Assembly (NCBI GenBank): GCA_946699065.1
Contig: CAMPDV010000310.1
Coordinates: 293,694 to 357,693, forward strand
Direction: 5' to 3'
From: Loxodes magnus
Taxonomy: Eukaryota > Ciliophora > Karyorelictea > Loxodida > Loxodidae
Length of the DNA: 64,000 nucleotides
Part shown: positions 11,172 to 21,178 of the stretch, piece after piece
How the letters are laid out: every line of letters starts with the position of its first letter
Position numbering within the stretch: position 1 is the first letter of the stretch
Translations under genes and position numbers: made by a program
Notes under the pieces: generated by a model
The model's input: only the letters and a program-made list of their open reading frames with translations
What the model was told of the DNA's origin: nothing
Database searches by the model: none

Positions 11172-13108
11172 TCACTCAGAATATTTCACAGCCATTCGAT
11201 TCTTCAATGAGTCCTATTTTAAACTCATTAAAACACTAACTCACCCCCTTTATAATAACCTTAAACTAACATACATTCTATTTAACATAATTAATAACTC
11301 ACTTCCTATTTTGATTATTCTAAACCTACGATCTAAAAAACAGAAAAAAAACTATAAATACACCTTACATACTATCAATATTAATAAATACACTCTAAAT
11401 TGGAAAATTAAAATACTTACCTTCTATATGTTTAAAGAATATTAAAATACTTACATTCTATATGTTTAAAGAATATTAAAATACTTACCTTCTATATGTT
11501 TAAAGAATATTAAAATACTTACATTCTATATGTTTAAAGAATATTAAAATACTTACCTTCTATATGTTTAAAGAATATTAAAATATTTACCTTCTATATG
11601 TTTAAAGAATATTAAAATATTTACTCACTATATGTTTAAAGAATATTAAAATATTTACTCACTATATGTTTAAAGAATATTAAAATACTTACATACTATA
11701 TGTTTAAAGAATATTAAAATACTTACATACTATATGTTTAAAGAATATTAAAATACTTACATGCTATATGTTTAAAGAATATTAAAATACTTACATACTA
11801 TATGTTTAAAGAATATTAAAATACTTACTCTCTATATGTTTAAAGAATATTATAATACTTACTCCCTATATGTTTAAAGAATATTAAAATACTTACATAC
11901 TATATGTTTAAAGAATATTAAAATACTTACGAACTATATGTTTAAAGAATATTAAAATACTTACTCCCTATATGTTTAAAGAATATTAAAATACTTACCT
12001 TCTATATGTTTTAAAAATGTGACGTACTTCCTAAAATTATTTATATAGTAAACTTACCATCTAATAATACATTTAACTTTTAAACTTACTATATCTCATT
12101 TGAAGCTATTCCACATCGACAATTTATAAACTCGATACTGATTAACCGTTCTTCAGTTTAGTATTGTTCTTTAAGATGTCGAGAGTCCATGATCGTAACT
12201 CAGTTTATTGTCAGATTTATTCTTTTATCTACCTTATCGTTGTTTCTTATTTGACCTAGAGCTTTAATTTCTTCTTGTTCGGCGATACGATGGTTATACT
12301 GATATCCTATTTTTTTGTCTACTTAGGCTTCTTCTAAGGTTGAGAAATTGGCTAATTAGGCTGCACTACTGGCGTTACTTATTAGAACTAGATTAATTAA
12401 CCTTATAACTAAGTCAACTATTATTACTGATTCTAGACTTAATCATTCAACTTCTATATCTCACTCCTCAAATAATCATTTTCCTTAACCATTTACTCTT
12501 TAATCAACTTATAATTGTCCAACTCCTCAAAAACATTAACCGATACCCTCACATCGATGATCCTCTAAACCTCATCTAACAATCTTAACACCTTAGACTC
12601 ATACTTAGAAATGTCCTAACCTTAGTAATTCTAATGGTTATTACTAATAATTATTACAAATAGCTATTACTTACCTCTAGATTTTTAAGAACCTTAACTA
12701 CTCCTATATTTATCGATCCTAGTCAAACAACTACCTTTATAAGCCAATATTGCCCTTTAAAACGTAACTACTCACGTGCCTAATCAACTACTAGATGAAA
12801 GTAAATTAAACCTTAGACAATTAAGTCTAAGCTTAACGCAATCTCAGTGATTGATTCTCCAACAATGATATACTCTCCATGATACTCTTTTACTCAAGAT
12901 ACTTAAGTAACTAACTGTCTTCTTACAACTTTGAAGGATGAATCTTATAAACTTGCTGACAATTGGCACATTTGATATTTTTGGTTTTTAGATACTTCAA
13001 TTGAATGCAATGATAACACATATCATGCTTACATGGCAACAACATGGGAAGCTTATCCTAACCGTCGAAATCTCCGTTACAAGATTGACATTAAACAACC
13101 TAGGACAT
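11172..13108 (-). CDS. RING-coiled coil-ubiquitin-like protein with micro-exon tail
   Basis: ATG at 13108 gives MSQVVQCQSCNGDFDGQ. A RING finger follows (LPMLLPCKHDMCYHCIQ, KCANCQQVYKIHP), then about 110 residues of coiled coil. A 31-nt intron (12644-12674, GTAAGT...TTATTAG) restores the frame into a Leu/Gln coiled coil (LRSEIQKLNDQVQNQQQQL), a Pro/Lys linker and a ubiquitin-like fold (ISITIVSPNKKKLKLQ, TIRQIKEQIW, LKNNTKLKNGQSVSSLQI). This exon ends at 12090 with one base of a split codon. Next come 26 3-nt exons and a final exon (11213-11172) reading GLIEESNGCEIF then TGA. RING plus UBL suggests an E3 ligase or ubiquitin adaptor (inference). It is a paralogue of the genes at 27062 and 30069. 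Confidence 0.75.
11214..12089 (-). other. Chain of 26 three-nucleotide exons and 27 introns
   Basis: Read on the minus strand after the UBL exon. Introns: 12061-12089 (29 nt), 12031-12057 (27), 12002-12027 (26, GTACGT), 17 of 31 nt in the core array, then 11395-11420 (26), 11372-11391 (20), 11333-11368 (36), 11306-11329 (24), 11278-11302 (25), 11248-11274 (27, ends AAAG) and 11214-11244 (31). Every gap between them is exactly 3 nt. Flanking triplets are ATG (12058), GAA (12028), AGT (11392), TAT (11369), ATC (11330), GAA (11303), AAT (11275) and GGG (11245). The flanking introns are unrelated in sequence yet keep GT...AG ends and 3-nt spacing, so the pattern is not just a by-product of the tandem repeat. 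Splicing is inferred, not shown. Confidence 0.7.
11421..12001 (-). repeat. 34-bp core array: 31-nt intron plus variable codon, 18 triplets
   Basis: Seventeen 34-bp units plus a final triplet. The constant 31 nt on the minus strand starts GTAAGTATTTTAATATT and ends AAACATATAG. The variable triplet (minus-strand sense; plus-strand start given) is AAG at 11421, AAT 11455, AAG 11489, AAT 11523, AAG 11557, AAG 11591, TGA 11625, TGA 11659, TAT 11693, TAT 11727, CAT 11761, TAT 11795, AGA 11829, GGA 11863, TAT 11897, TTC 11931, GGA 11965, AAG 11999. Few intron variants occur (GTAAATATT beside TGA units; one TATAATATT), so most variation falls in the triplet. Confidence 0.95.
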
Positions 13109-13280
13109 TTCTTATTATTATTTTTTAGAAAAAACAATTCCTTATATACAAAAACCACGTAAATATACGTCTAACAATATTATGAAATTAAAAAAGCACG
13201 TAGCTAAAAATAATAATAATAATAATTTTATGAAACTTTAGTATTATTAATATAAGAACTACATATCTTGAATTTATATA

Positions 13281-13945
13281 TATCTTCTTGGATTCATCTT
13301 CTTCTACAAAGAAAATTAATAACAAAACTAATATTTAATCTTTTTGTTAAATTTGCTAATTCATATCTATTAGTCTTTTATTACCCTTTTTCTCAAATTA
13401 ATCTTTCTAACTTACCATTCAGATACTCTAAAATAGTAAACCATAATTACCTTATATGAAAACTACTTAAGATTATTTTTTTTAATAAGTATATTAATAA
13501 TCTTTAAGAAACTCTTCTTTAGATTCTCCTTCAAATACATTTGGTATTCAGCTTTACTTCAACACAAAATTTAATATCTCCTTCTATAAACTTTAAAAAT
13601 TTATAACAAACTTTAAAGTAAATCACTTCATATGAATCCTTTACTTGAAACTTAACATTTAAAATTTATAGAAAATTATTTAAGTAGTTAACTTCTTAAA
13701 TAACCATTCAGTCCTAATATCGAAACACTATTACAATAAATAATAATAATTCCATCTTATATTAAGTACTAAACTTAAATATATGAGAATCAGAATGTAT
13801 ACTGCTTGTAGCAGAATTAATTCCATTAACTCTTAAAAGATCTTACCAATAAAACTCTTTTCATCTTAATTTTTCATCAAATAACTTTCAGTTTAACTCT
13901 ATACAAAAACTATTTGTTACAATATAAAATTTTTATAGACTTAGC
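13281..13945 (-). CDS. Unknown protein upstream of the RING-UBL gene
   Basis: Blocks that read as protein on the minus strand: KFQVKDSYEVIYFKVCYKFL with FIEGDIKFCVEVKLNTK (13.55-13.66 kb), SSIHSDSHIFKFSTQYKME (near 13.8 kb) and GESKEEFLKDYQYTYQKKQS (near 13.5 kb). They lie in more than one frame, so there are introns I could not fix, and the start is unresolved. No family is recognised. The 170 bp between it and the RING-UBL start is A+T-rich with TAA/TTA runs and could hold that gene's promoter. Confidence 0.4.
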
Positions 13946-14039
13946 AATATAATTTTAATGCTTAGGGAATTAAAGTATTTCAATTCTTAAAAAATTATAG
14001 AGAAGTTTAAGATATTTACATAATTTATTCACTAGAAAT

Positions 14040-16043
14040 AAGCAAAAGAAAGTCCTGAAATGATCAAAGATATTAAGACTGGGAACTAGGATAAAAGAAC
14101 ATAAAATAGATTTAGTTAGCTACATATAAATAGTCAAATGTATATGATAATAAGAATATTTAGTTAGTCAAATTTAAAATAGAAATATTTTAGTATTAGT
14201 TATTAGAGTACTTACAGTAATATCTATGAATTACTCTATATTCTCAGTTATAGAACTCATTTTCCTGCTTGTATTTTTGGAGAGATAGACTCTTTATAAT
14301 AATTTTCAATTATTACTTTATTAATGAAATATTTATTTTGTCATCCTATCCTTGTATTAACTAAATTTTCTTAATTAAATAATTAAGCAAACATAAAATA
14401 AAATAATTTTAAAGTAGAAATTCTAGAAAATAGCTAACTTAAAGCAAATACTTGAAAGATCATATTCATTAGGATAAAGGTAGATAATAGTAATATGCAA
14501 CTTAACTATATTATGATGCTCTAAAAAACTATTAACAGTTTAAAAGAACTAAGCTAAATATAAAATTTATTAGAAAGCTAATTAACTATCCAACTGGAAA
14601 AAAAATTAAAAGACGTGTAATTTAAGTGAAGTTCCAGTTAAAAACTTAATTTATCAAACTTAGAAATATCATTACAAAATTCGAAATTGACTAAGATGTA
14701 AAACAATAGCGTAAGGATTCAATTATAAATATGAAATGATAAAAGAATGCAAAACAAATTATAGCTCATTGATAAATAAAATTATTTAAATGAACACTAT
14801 CAGGCACTTTTACTCTAAGTTATATACAACATAACTATGAGATAAAAAATTTTGAAATAACAAAAACTTTAGCTATATCTAAACATATGAGAAATAATTT
14901 AAAATATAGTCTGGTTAAACCACTTTTATAAGAAAATGAAATTAGAAATTCATAATAAAAAATTAAAGAAGTGCTTAAAATATTCTAACTCATACTATTA
15001 TTCAATTTAGAAAAAATCTAATAATATGAAAGAAATTAAAATTTTCTACAGATAAGATTTAATACCATCAAAAATAAATTAATTATAAAGTATATCAAAA
15101 TATTCATAGACCGTTTTAAAAGATTTATCTTTCTCATAAAAAGATAAAATAAAAAAAGTATTTAAAAAGATAAATCTATTTTACTATCTTAAATGAAAAA
15201 CTAACAACAAAGTCTCTATGCTAAAAAAGTAGAGATAATTTCATAGAAATATTTAAAGATAGTATTTCTATATACGACTATTAAAGTAAAAATAACTATT
15301 TACCTTTAACTACACATGATAATTATTTATAATTTAAATATCTTAAAGATTATAGATCTTGTAATATTTCAGTTTTTACAAAAAATTATTTAGCATATTT
15401 ATTGCTTTATTAGTTCAAGTTATTACTCTATCTTATCTAATATTATATTTTGAGTTTATAATTATAAGATTTTTAAGATAATTAAAAAGGAAATCAATAT
15501 TTAACAGTTAGTATTTGAAATATCCAATCTCTAGGAAGAGATTAAAGTGCTTAAGTAGGAAAATTAAGAACTAAGAAATTTATTATCGCTTGGATAAGAT
15601 AACTTAGAGATTAGAATTATTAATTAAGAAAGGGAACTCCAAGTATATTGCAACATTTAAACTGAACATAGATAAGAAACAGCAAGGCTTGAAAATATCG
15701 TATAAAAACAAGAGTTGGAGTTTATTAAGCAAAAGAATATTAGCACAAACATAACTAATTAGACAAATTAGATGGAATTAGATCAAAAAGAATTTATAAA
15801 TTGAAAATCAATCAGGTAAGTAAGGAAGAAATGCTACTACTGTAAGAGTAAGTGACATTTGTACAAAAATTGCTAAAAATTTTAGAATTTAAAGAAAAAA
15901 TTTTGGCGAAAAGAATAAGAAAAATACTAGAGTCTCTATTGCAACTAGCATGGAGATATTTACAGAAGAAAATGATGTGAAATATCTTTTGAAATAATAA
16001 GAACAAGAAATCAAAGAAACTAAGAAAACCTTAGTGAAGATAA
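14040..16043 (+). CDS. Coiled-coil protein with CCHC zinc knuckle
   Basis: Helical sequence is readable from about 14.64 kb (NLSNLEISLQNSKLTKMQ). A textbook coiled coil begins at 15492 (EINIQQLVFEISNLQEEIKV, LKQENQELRNLLSLGQ). It runs without a frame change into a zinc knuckle at 15832-15873, CYYCKSKWHLYKNC (C-x2-C-x4-H-x4-C), followed by basic sequence. The TGA in the knuckle is read as Trp. Coiled coil plus CCHC matches the gag-like protein at 23610, pointing to a retroelement gag origin or an RNA-binding role. A second block in another frame (MEIFTEENDVKYLLKQQEQE, 15950-16060) may be the last exon. The start is unresolved. Confidence 0.6.
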
Positions 16044-16045
16044 TT

Positions 16046-16626
16046 TCATTAGAAAGTCAAGAATGATGAGAAGTGTTGCTGATAAAACAACTTATTTTAA
16101 ATGGTGTCCAGATTGGTACTGTTGAACATTTAATTTCATTACTATATGAATGAATTAGAGTCTTGATAGTTACTATAATCACTTCTTTTAAATTTAGTTT
16201 CATTAAATCTAGAAATAAAATGTGGCTTATGTTGGAGATTATTTACAAGCTAAGCTTTAATATAAAGTTAGATTTAAGCATTACCTTTATCTCATAAATT
16301 GAAAGTGAGACTTATTAAGAGGCACAAAAAAATATTAATTGAGAGATTTAAATAATCTTAGCATTGGATTATTCACTAAAAGATAAACTAATAAGTGAAT
16401 AAAATAGCTGCTTTGAGTGTGATAGAAGTTCTATTGCTGTTATTATATTAGATTCATTTCTTTTTATTACTTTAGGAGGTGTTTATTATAGTTATTAGGT
16501 TCTTTATTAGTTTTGTAAGTGGGAAGAAGAAGACTCTTGATACTTTTTTTATGCCTGCTTTTTCTCTAGAGCTTTTTTCTCTTCTTTGCTCAAGAAAATG
16601 CCGGTAACAAGATTTTAAGACTCCAT
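16046..16626 (-). CDS. Small Gln/Ser-rich helical protein, one intron
   Basis: ATG at 16626 gives MESQNLVTGIFLSKEEKKAL, a Gln/Ser-rich stretch (YQESSSSHLQNQQ) and NIITAIELLSHSKQLFYSLI. A 35-nt intron (16250-16284, GTAATG...CTTAG) joins in phase 0 to LVNNLQHKPHFISRFNET, ending HFSSFLTFQ then TGA at 16048-16046. About 180 residues. The exact frame restoration across the intron makes this one of the better supported gene models. It ends tail to tail with the CCHC gene. No family is recognised; the helical/Gln-rich make-up resembles small nuclear or Mediator-type subunits only loosely. Confidence 0.65.
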
Positions 16627-16799
16627 TTTTTTAATTATTTTTATTAATTCATATAGAAAAGAGAAAAATATTAAGATAGACAATAAGAAATAAAATTATA
16701 AATAAAGAACTTTATAAGTAACTGTTTAATAATTAAACTGCATTATTATTTATTTATAAAGGATTAAATAAAATTAATTTAAGTGCCTAGTGAACAGAA

Positions 16800-17546
16800 A
16801 TGCAATTAAATTCTTTATCTTAAGAAATTGCTAAGAAAAGTTTATAATACTAGTCACTTATTTTAAAAATTTTAGATAGATGTGATCAAATCTGAAATAT
16901 ACTCCAATATTAAAATACTTGCATATTTCCAAGATATCTATACTAACAAATCAGACACAAATATTAAGAAGGCTATAACATTAAAAATAATAAATTTGAA
17001 AAGCAGCAAATAGATATAAAAAGACTGAGTAAACTACTATTTTTATAGAATAAATTAACTAAAACACATTGGCCCTATTAGGATCTGCTGGTTAGGACTA
17101 TAAATATTTATAATTATAATATGAATAGAACTGAATATTATGAAATATATTCTATAGATATTTTCATAAAACCAAATACAATCAAAAGAAAGAGATCTAT
17201 ATTATATCGGGATAAAAATGTGTATAATGTAATCATAAAGATGTAAAGAATGCGAAGTCTATGATATTAAAACGAAGACATTCAGAAGTATCAGTTGAAT
17301 TAATCTACCAGTAAATCTTTTTGGATGAGATATATGTGAAGAAAAGATATTTGTGTTTGGAGGATGAAATAACCAAAAAAGGAAGATGAAAAATATAATT
17401 ATATGATTAATTGATCCTAGTTGTAAGATATATTTATGTCTTTAGATTAAAACAACAAGTAAAATTCTTATTATATATATTTGATATAAAAAGAATCATA
17501 AAGTTAGATATTCTATTGAATTAAATCTTAATTTTAGTTCATTTTT
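16800..17546 (+). CDS. Kelch-like protein
   Basis: ATG at 16800 gives MQLNSLSQEIAKKSLQYQS. A further block reads RTEYYEIYSIDIFIKP (near 17.14 kb). At 17250-17400 there is a kelch-type blade: CEVYDIKTKTFRSIS, NLP, then EEKIFVFGGWNNQ, with the expected spacing of about 30 residues between Tyr-Asp and Gly-Gly. The blocks are not all in one frame, so introns are implied. A competing frame over the same stretch also reads as protein, which lowers confidence. The gene faces the minus-strand membrane-protein gene tail to tail. Confidence 0.4.
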
Positions 17547-17957
17547 TCACTTTGGAAAATATCAGTCCTTAGAGTAATTGTCCTATGAATAAAGCTTATT
17601 CACTTGAACTTCATATTTAGATACACATTCTTATGTAGCTCTTTACATATCTGTCATTGAAATAGATATATAAGGAAAAAATTATGACAAACACCAACAA
17701 GTCACATTTGCAATTAAGATTCTATAAAAAACAGCTCTTTGGCTTTGTCCACATTTTTTGCTCCAAACTTTCCAGTCTAAAGTCATAGTAATAGAAAAAA
17801 CTGGAATGGATAGACTTCAATATATATACTTATTTTTTTTATATTCCTTAATAAACTTCTAGTCTATTGGATGAGTAGCGTCAAACTCTAATTTTTTATT
17901 TTCATAAGCGTTAAAGAATCTTTCATATAATTTCTTATTATGCGACCTTTTTTCCAT
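17547..17957 (-). CDS. Small putative membrane protein
   Basis: One uninterrupted frame from ATG at 17957: MEKRSHNKKLYERFFNAYEN, then KLEFDATHPIDQKFIKEYKK, a hydrophobic stretch (YWSLSIPVFSITMTL), DWKVWSKKCGQSQRAV, a second hydrophobic stretch (LIANVTCWCLSQFFPYISI) and a polar tail (MTDMQRATQECVSKYEVQ, VNKLYSQDNYSKD). The last TGA at 17549-17547 is the likely stop; another TGA at 17564-17562 is read as Trp or is the real stop. About 137 residues, basic N-terminus, possibly two membrane segments. It could be an organellar membrane protein; no family is recognised. Composition and absence of frame changes make it one of the best gene calls. Confidence 0.7.
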
Positions 17958-19440
17958 CTTATTATAAATAAAGTAATCCTAAAATATAAGAAACTAGAAT
18001 AAACATTAATTTTAAGTATTAAATTATTTTTACAAAACTAAAGGAGGAAAGTTTTATTTAAGAAATTTGAATGAAATAGTAATAAGAAATAGTTTATTAA
18101 TTAAAATCTATTTCTTACTTATATTTACTCTTTGTAATTTTAAAATAAATTATTTAAAAAATTTAAGATTATGGAAATACTTCTTAATGCATATAAAGTA
18201 GATGAGTTGAAATATCAAGCTGTAATCTTAAAAGTTTCTATTCTTTTCTATCTTAATAATTTTGGTGACTATGAGTAATGCAAATTAAAGCAATTTTTTA
18301 ATTAATAAGTTCTAGATCTATAATTTTAGATCTATAAATTATTTTATATTCAAATTTTGATATTTAATCAAATTTAAAATAATTAATAATTAATTTATCT
18401 TGTCTTATCGATAAATTTATCTCCAGATTTTAGTTTATACTATTTCTAAGACTTTTTTTATAAATAGTTTTGAAATTAAATTTTTATTCAACATTTAGTA
18501 TCTTGTAATATTGTTTTTTTTAACTTTTACACAGAAAAAATCTTAGAGTAAATAAAAATGTTTTGGTCTAAAGATTTTTTTCTTTATTATAGTTATACAA
18601 ACCAATCAATATTATTTGAGTTTATAGTAAATTGCCTTTAAGATATTGGATCGTTGAAAATTTTGAATTTTTAAAAAAAATAATCTGAGAGTCAATGAAG
18701 TTAATATAAGATTTGTTTATTAGAATGATAAATAAATTTTTAATAATAACAAATGAATATATAGCTAAGTATTAATAGATGATAATTTACATTTATTACT
18801 TATAACAGTGTAATTAGAAATGCTATAATAATTTTTTATATTTGCTTCACACAATAAAATGTAAAAAATTTGTAAAAATTATAAAATATATTAATTAGGC
18901 TATAAAAAACACTAAATAATTAATTTTATTTTTATATAGGAAATTAAATTAAATAGTTTGCATGGAAAAAAGCAATTTTAAAAATATTAAAAACATTAAA
19001 AAATATGAAAATTAATAGCTTTATTTATAATAAAATTTAAGATTGAAAATTAATTTTAGAATATTAACACAATGATAATATTTTAAAAAAAAATATTTTT
19101 TAATTAAAAATATAAATAATTAATATTTATCTACTTTTTAGAAAGATTTATTTCAAGTAACTATTTGAATATTTATAATGTTAAAGTTATTTTTTTATTT
19201 GAAATATTTATAATAATAAGAATTAAGAAATTTATTCTAAAAATATAGAATTGATTAATTAATTAATTATAAACCTTATTTTTATAAGTAAGGTTTATTC
19301 TTTATTATATTTTAGGTTTTTATTTATTTTCATATTAATGTGAATAAAATAATATTTTATGTTATTAAGAAATTTTAATCCTGCTTCCAGTGTCCTCCAG
19401 CCTTGGAATTAAGAAATAATTTTATATTATTTTTGCATTA
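17958..19440. other. A+T-rich intergenic region
   Basis: Mostly simple A+T-rich sequence. A short candidate begins at ATG 18171 (MEILLNAYKVDELKYQA), but copy 2 has an extra T 15 codons in, giving KYQACNLKSFYSFL, so I cannot choose a frame. A palindrome lies near 19271-19296. No other gene is supported. Confidence 0.35.
19271..19296. terminator. Perfect 8-bp-stem palindrome
   Basis: AAACCTTA and TAAGGTTT separated by about 10 nt form a strong hairpin in an A+T-rich context, conserved exactly in copy 2 (55037-55062). Function unknown; a transcription end or a small transposon remnant are both possible. Confidence 0.35.
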
Positions 19441-19445
19441 TTTTA

Positions 19446-19490
19446 AAAGAGCTGCGCACAAACGAGGTGCTACGCACTCTATAATCAAAC
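19446..19490 (+). repeat. Hairpin element
   Basis: AAAGAGCTGCGCACAAACGA, then GGTGCTACGCACTCTATAATC; stem kept, TTTA tail diverged. It lies about 35 bp before the structured G+C-richer segment, with another copy just after that segment. Confidence 0.7.
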
Positions 19491-19525
19491 TTACATATTA
19501 TTTATTATATAGTTTAATTTAAATA

Positions 19526-19766
19526 GGGTGGAAAACCCTCTCCATCGGATGCTGCTTGGAGGCCCAGCAAGGCTATTAAAAAAAACGTGGATGGAGGATA
19601 AATAGGAAGAAGAGAAACCAATAACAAGAGAAGGAAGATGTGACAAGCTGGAGAACTCTGAATGCCAGGAGAAAACTTTCTTCATCATAGGTCGGGGAAA
19701 TGTCCCCGTAATCGCATATTGCTTCCTATGCTTTGGAAGGATTACAGGGACGTACCGCAGGAAGAG
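19526..19766. ncRNA. Candidate structured RNA, ~240 nt
   Basis: This stretch is about 48% G+C in a genome near 20%. It can form several stems: CTCCATC with GATGGAG enclosing TGCT/AGCA; CGGGGA with TCCCCG; and TAATC...CTTCC paired with GGAAG...GATTA. Copy 2 differs by one base in an A-run and three C/T changes, which argues against a protein reading. Two hairpin elements flank it. I do not recognise a named RNA family; strand unknown. A decayed gag-type zinc-knuckle protein is the alternative (plus strand, NVDGGQIGRRETNNKRRK). Confidence 0.4.
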
Positions 19767-19803
19767 GAAACAAGAAAAGAGAGAAAAGAGAGAAAATTAA
19801 TTT

Positions 19804-19860
19804 AAAGAGCACCGCACCAACGAGAGTGCTACGCGCTTTATAATCGAATTTATTTATTTG
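19804..19860 (+). repeat. Hairpin element with (TTTA)n tail
   Basis: AAAGAGCACCGCACCAACGA, then GAGTGCTACGCGCTTTATAATC and the TTTA tail. It begins about 12 bp beyond the stop of the minus-strand gene ending at 19872, in opposite orientation to that gene. Confidence 0.7.
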
Positions 19861-19871
19861 TTATTTATTAT

Positions 19872-20247
19872 TCAGATTTTATCCAGCTCTTTTAATTATT
19901 ACTTTCCCTTAATCATTGCTTTCCTTTTCCTTTAGAAATCGTCTGGATCATCGTAGTAAAATTTTTCTTGGAATTCCTGATACTTTTTATAAATATCTTT
20001 TTAATTCTTATTACTTTTTACGGTCGTTTGTTTCCGTATTATTTTTAAAGACAAATTTTTTGTATCTTTCGTATAGATGTTTCTCTGACTTAAAAAAAAT
20101 AGTTTCTTTCTCTTCTTCAAACTTTTGTAACTCAATCCTTTTCTATTTATACATTTTATTTTTCTATTTTCCGAGACTGAATGCTTTATTGACCATTTAG
20201 TTTTTTTGCAGGTTTCAGAAGTCATTTAAACCTCTTTCAAGAGACAT
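19872..20247 (-). CDS. Small basic helical protein, one 25-nt intron
   Basis: ATG at 20247 gives MSLERGLNDFWNLQKNQMVN, then KRIELQKFEEEKETIFF, SEKHLYERYKKFVFKN. An intron at 19997-20021 (25 nt, GTAAAAAG...AAAAAG) joins in phase 1 to IYKKYQEFQEKFYYDDPDDF and KRKAMIKGKQQLKELDKI, then TGA at 19874-19872. About 115 residues, highly charged, helical. No family is recognised. The intron ends in AAG rather than TAG. The exact frame restoration and the sensible TGA end support the model. The plus strand here gives a Phe/Leu/Ser-rich frame that I take as a shadow. Confidence 0.65.
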
Positions 20248-20389
20248 AACTACGAATGAACATGATATGAAAATAGAATAATTATACTATTAAAAGTATT
20301 ATATAAAATTCTAATTAATTGTTTTTTATTTTAATAGTATATAAATTTATAATTTAAAAGGGAATATCAAAAAAGAAGCTAAAGTTAAG

Positions 20390-20641
20390 TATTGTCTTAT
20401 TATAAAGCAAACTATAGAGAGGTATCTGATTGGATTCAAGATCTTGAAGATGATATGTCTAGAATATTATCCGGCCTTAGAAGAGATCTGAAATCTATGA
20501 TTATGGAATATTCACTATTATTTATGAATAATTCCTGTTTGTAGAAATTTATTAGCAAATTAAACCCGTTATGACCATAAAGAATCTATTCGAATTAAGT
20601 TTCACGGAGAGCACTTAGTTGTATTCAAGCATACAAGTTAA
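20390..20641 (+). CDS. Small protein, paralogue of the 28.9-kb gene
   Basis: Reads NYREVSDWIQDLEDDMSRIL, then RRDLKSMIMEYSLLF and SRRALSCIQAYK. It aligns with the gene at 28915-29172 around W-I-x-x-L-E and the IIMEY/IIMEQ motif. Start and end not fixed. A second frame over the same bases is also readable, so confidence is moderate. No family is recognised. Confidence 0.45.
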
Positions 20642-21178
20642 TCATAATCATTATAAATAAAAAGAAAAAAGATATTTAATTATTGAAAAAGAAAATTAAA
20701 AAATGCAACAGGTTTAAAATATTTGCAACGTTTAATTATATAAATAAATTAAAACTAATTTATTAACAAAATTTTCTTTCTTGATTAATATTTTTTATTC
20801 TCGCAAAATGAAATTCAACATTTCTTAAAATTTATTTAAGCACAAGGTAATATTTTTAAATGATTTTATTTACAAAAAAAAATTAACTTTAATTAATTAG
20901 TTATAAACTTAAAAGGTTTCTTTTCAAGGGACTGGAAATTCCTATACAGCTAAAATCAAGGGCACTTCTTAAGACACATAATGCGGTTATCCTGTTGCTT
21001 AAATTAATAAGCTATCGACAGGGAGTTTTAGAGATAAAGAATGATTTAAATTTTTCATATTACATAATTTTATATTTTTCTCTTTATTTTAATTAATCCA
21101 AATTAAATAATTAAGATTTATGATTAAGGAAAAGTAATTTTTATTATATTTTTAAAGTTAAATGTTATAATTAAAAAG
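20642..21178. other. Intergenic region with a conserved mid-section
   Basis: A+T-rich apart from 20925-21040, which has higher G+C and is unchanged in copy 2. That part reads as FQGTGNSYTAKIKGTSQ on the plus strand, or with equal merit on the minus strand, so no gene is called. Confidence 0.35.

Noticed and set aside
11421..12001. CRISPR array
   Set aside because: Regular 34-bp spacing looks CRISPR-like, but the variable part is 3 nt, there are no cas genes, and the context is a spliced eukaryotic gene.
13268..13459. Plus-strand frame starting MNLYISSWIHLLLQ
   Set aside because: It is opposite a better minus-strand protein (GESKEEFLKDYQYTYQ) and has the hydrophobic make-up of an antisense shadow. 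The same holds for 49032-49223.
15812..16006. Minus-strand frame starting MFLLFQKIFHIIFF
   Set aside because: Antisense to the CCHC zinc-knuckle region of the plus-strand gene.
19916..20200. Plus-strand frame starting MLSFSFRNRLDHRSK
   Set aside because: Antisense to the well-supported minus-strand gene with an intron; Phe/Ser/Leu-rich shadow. Same for 55681-55965.
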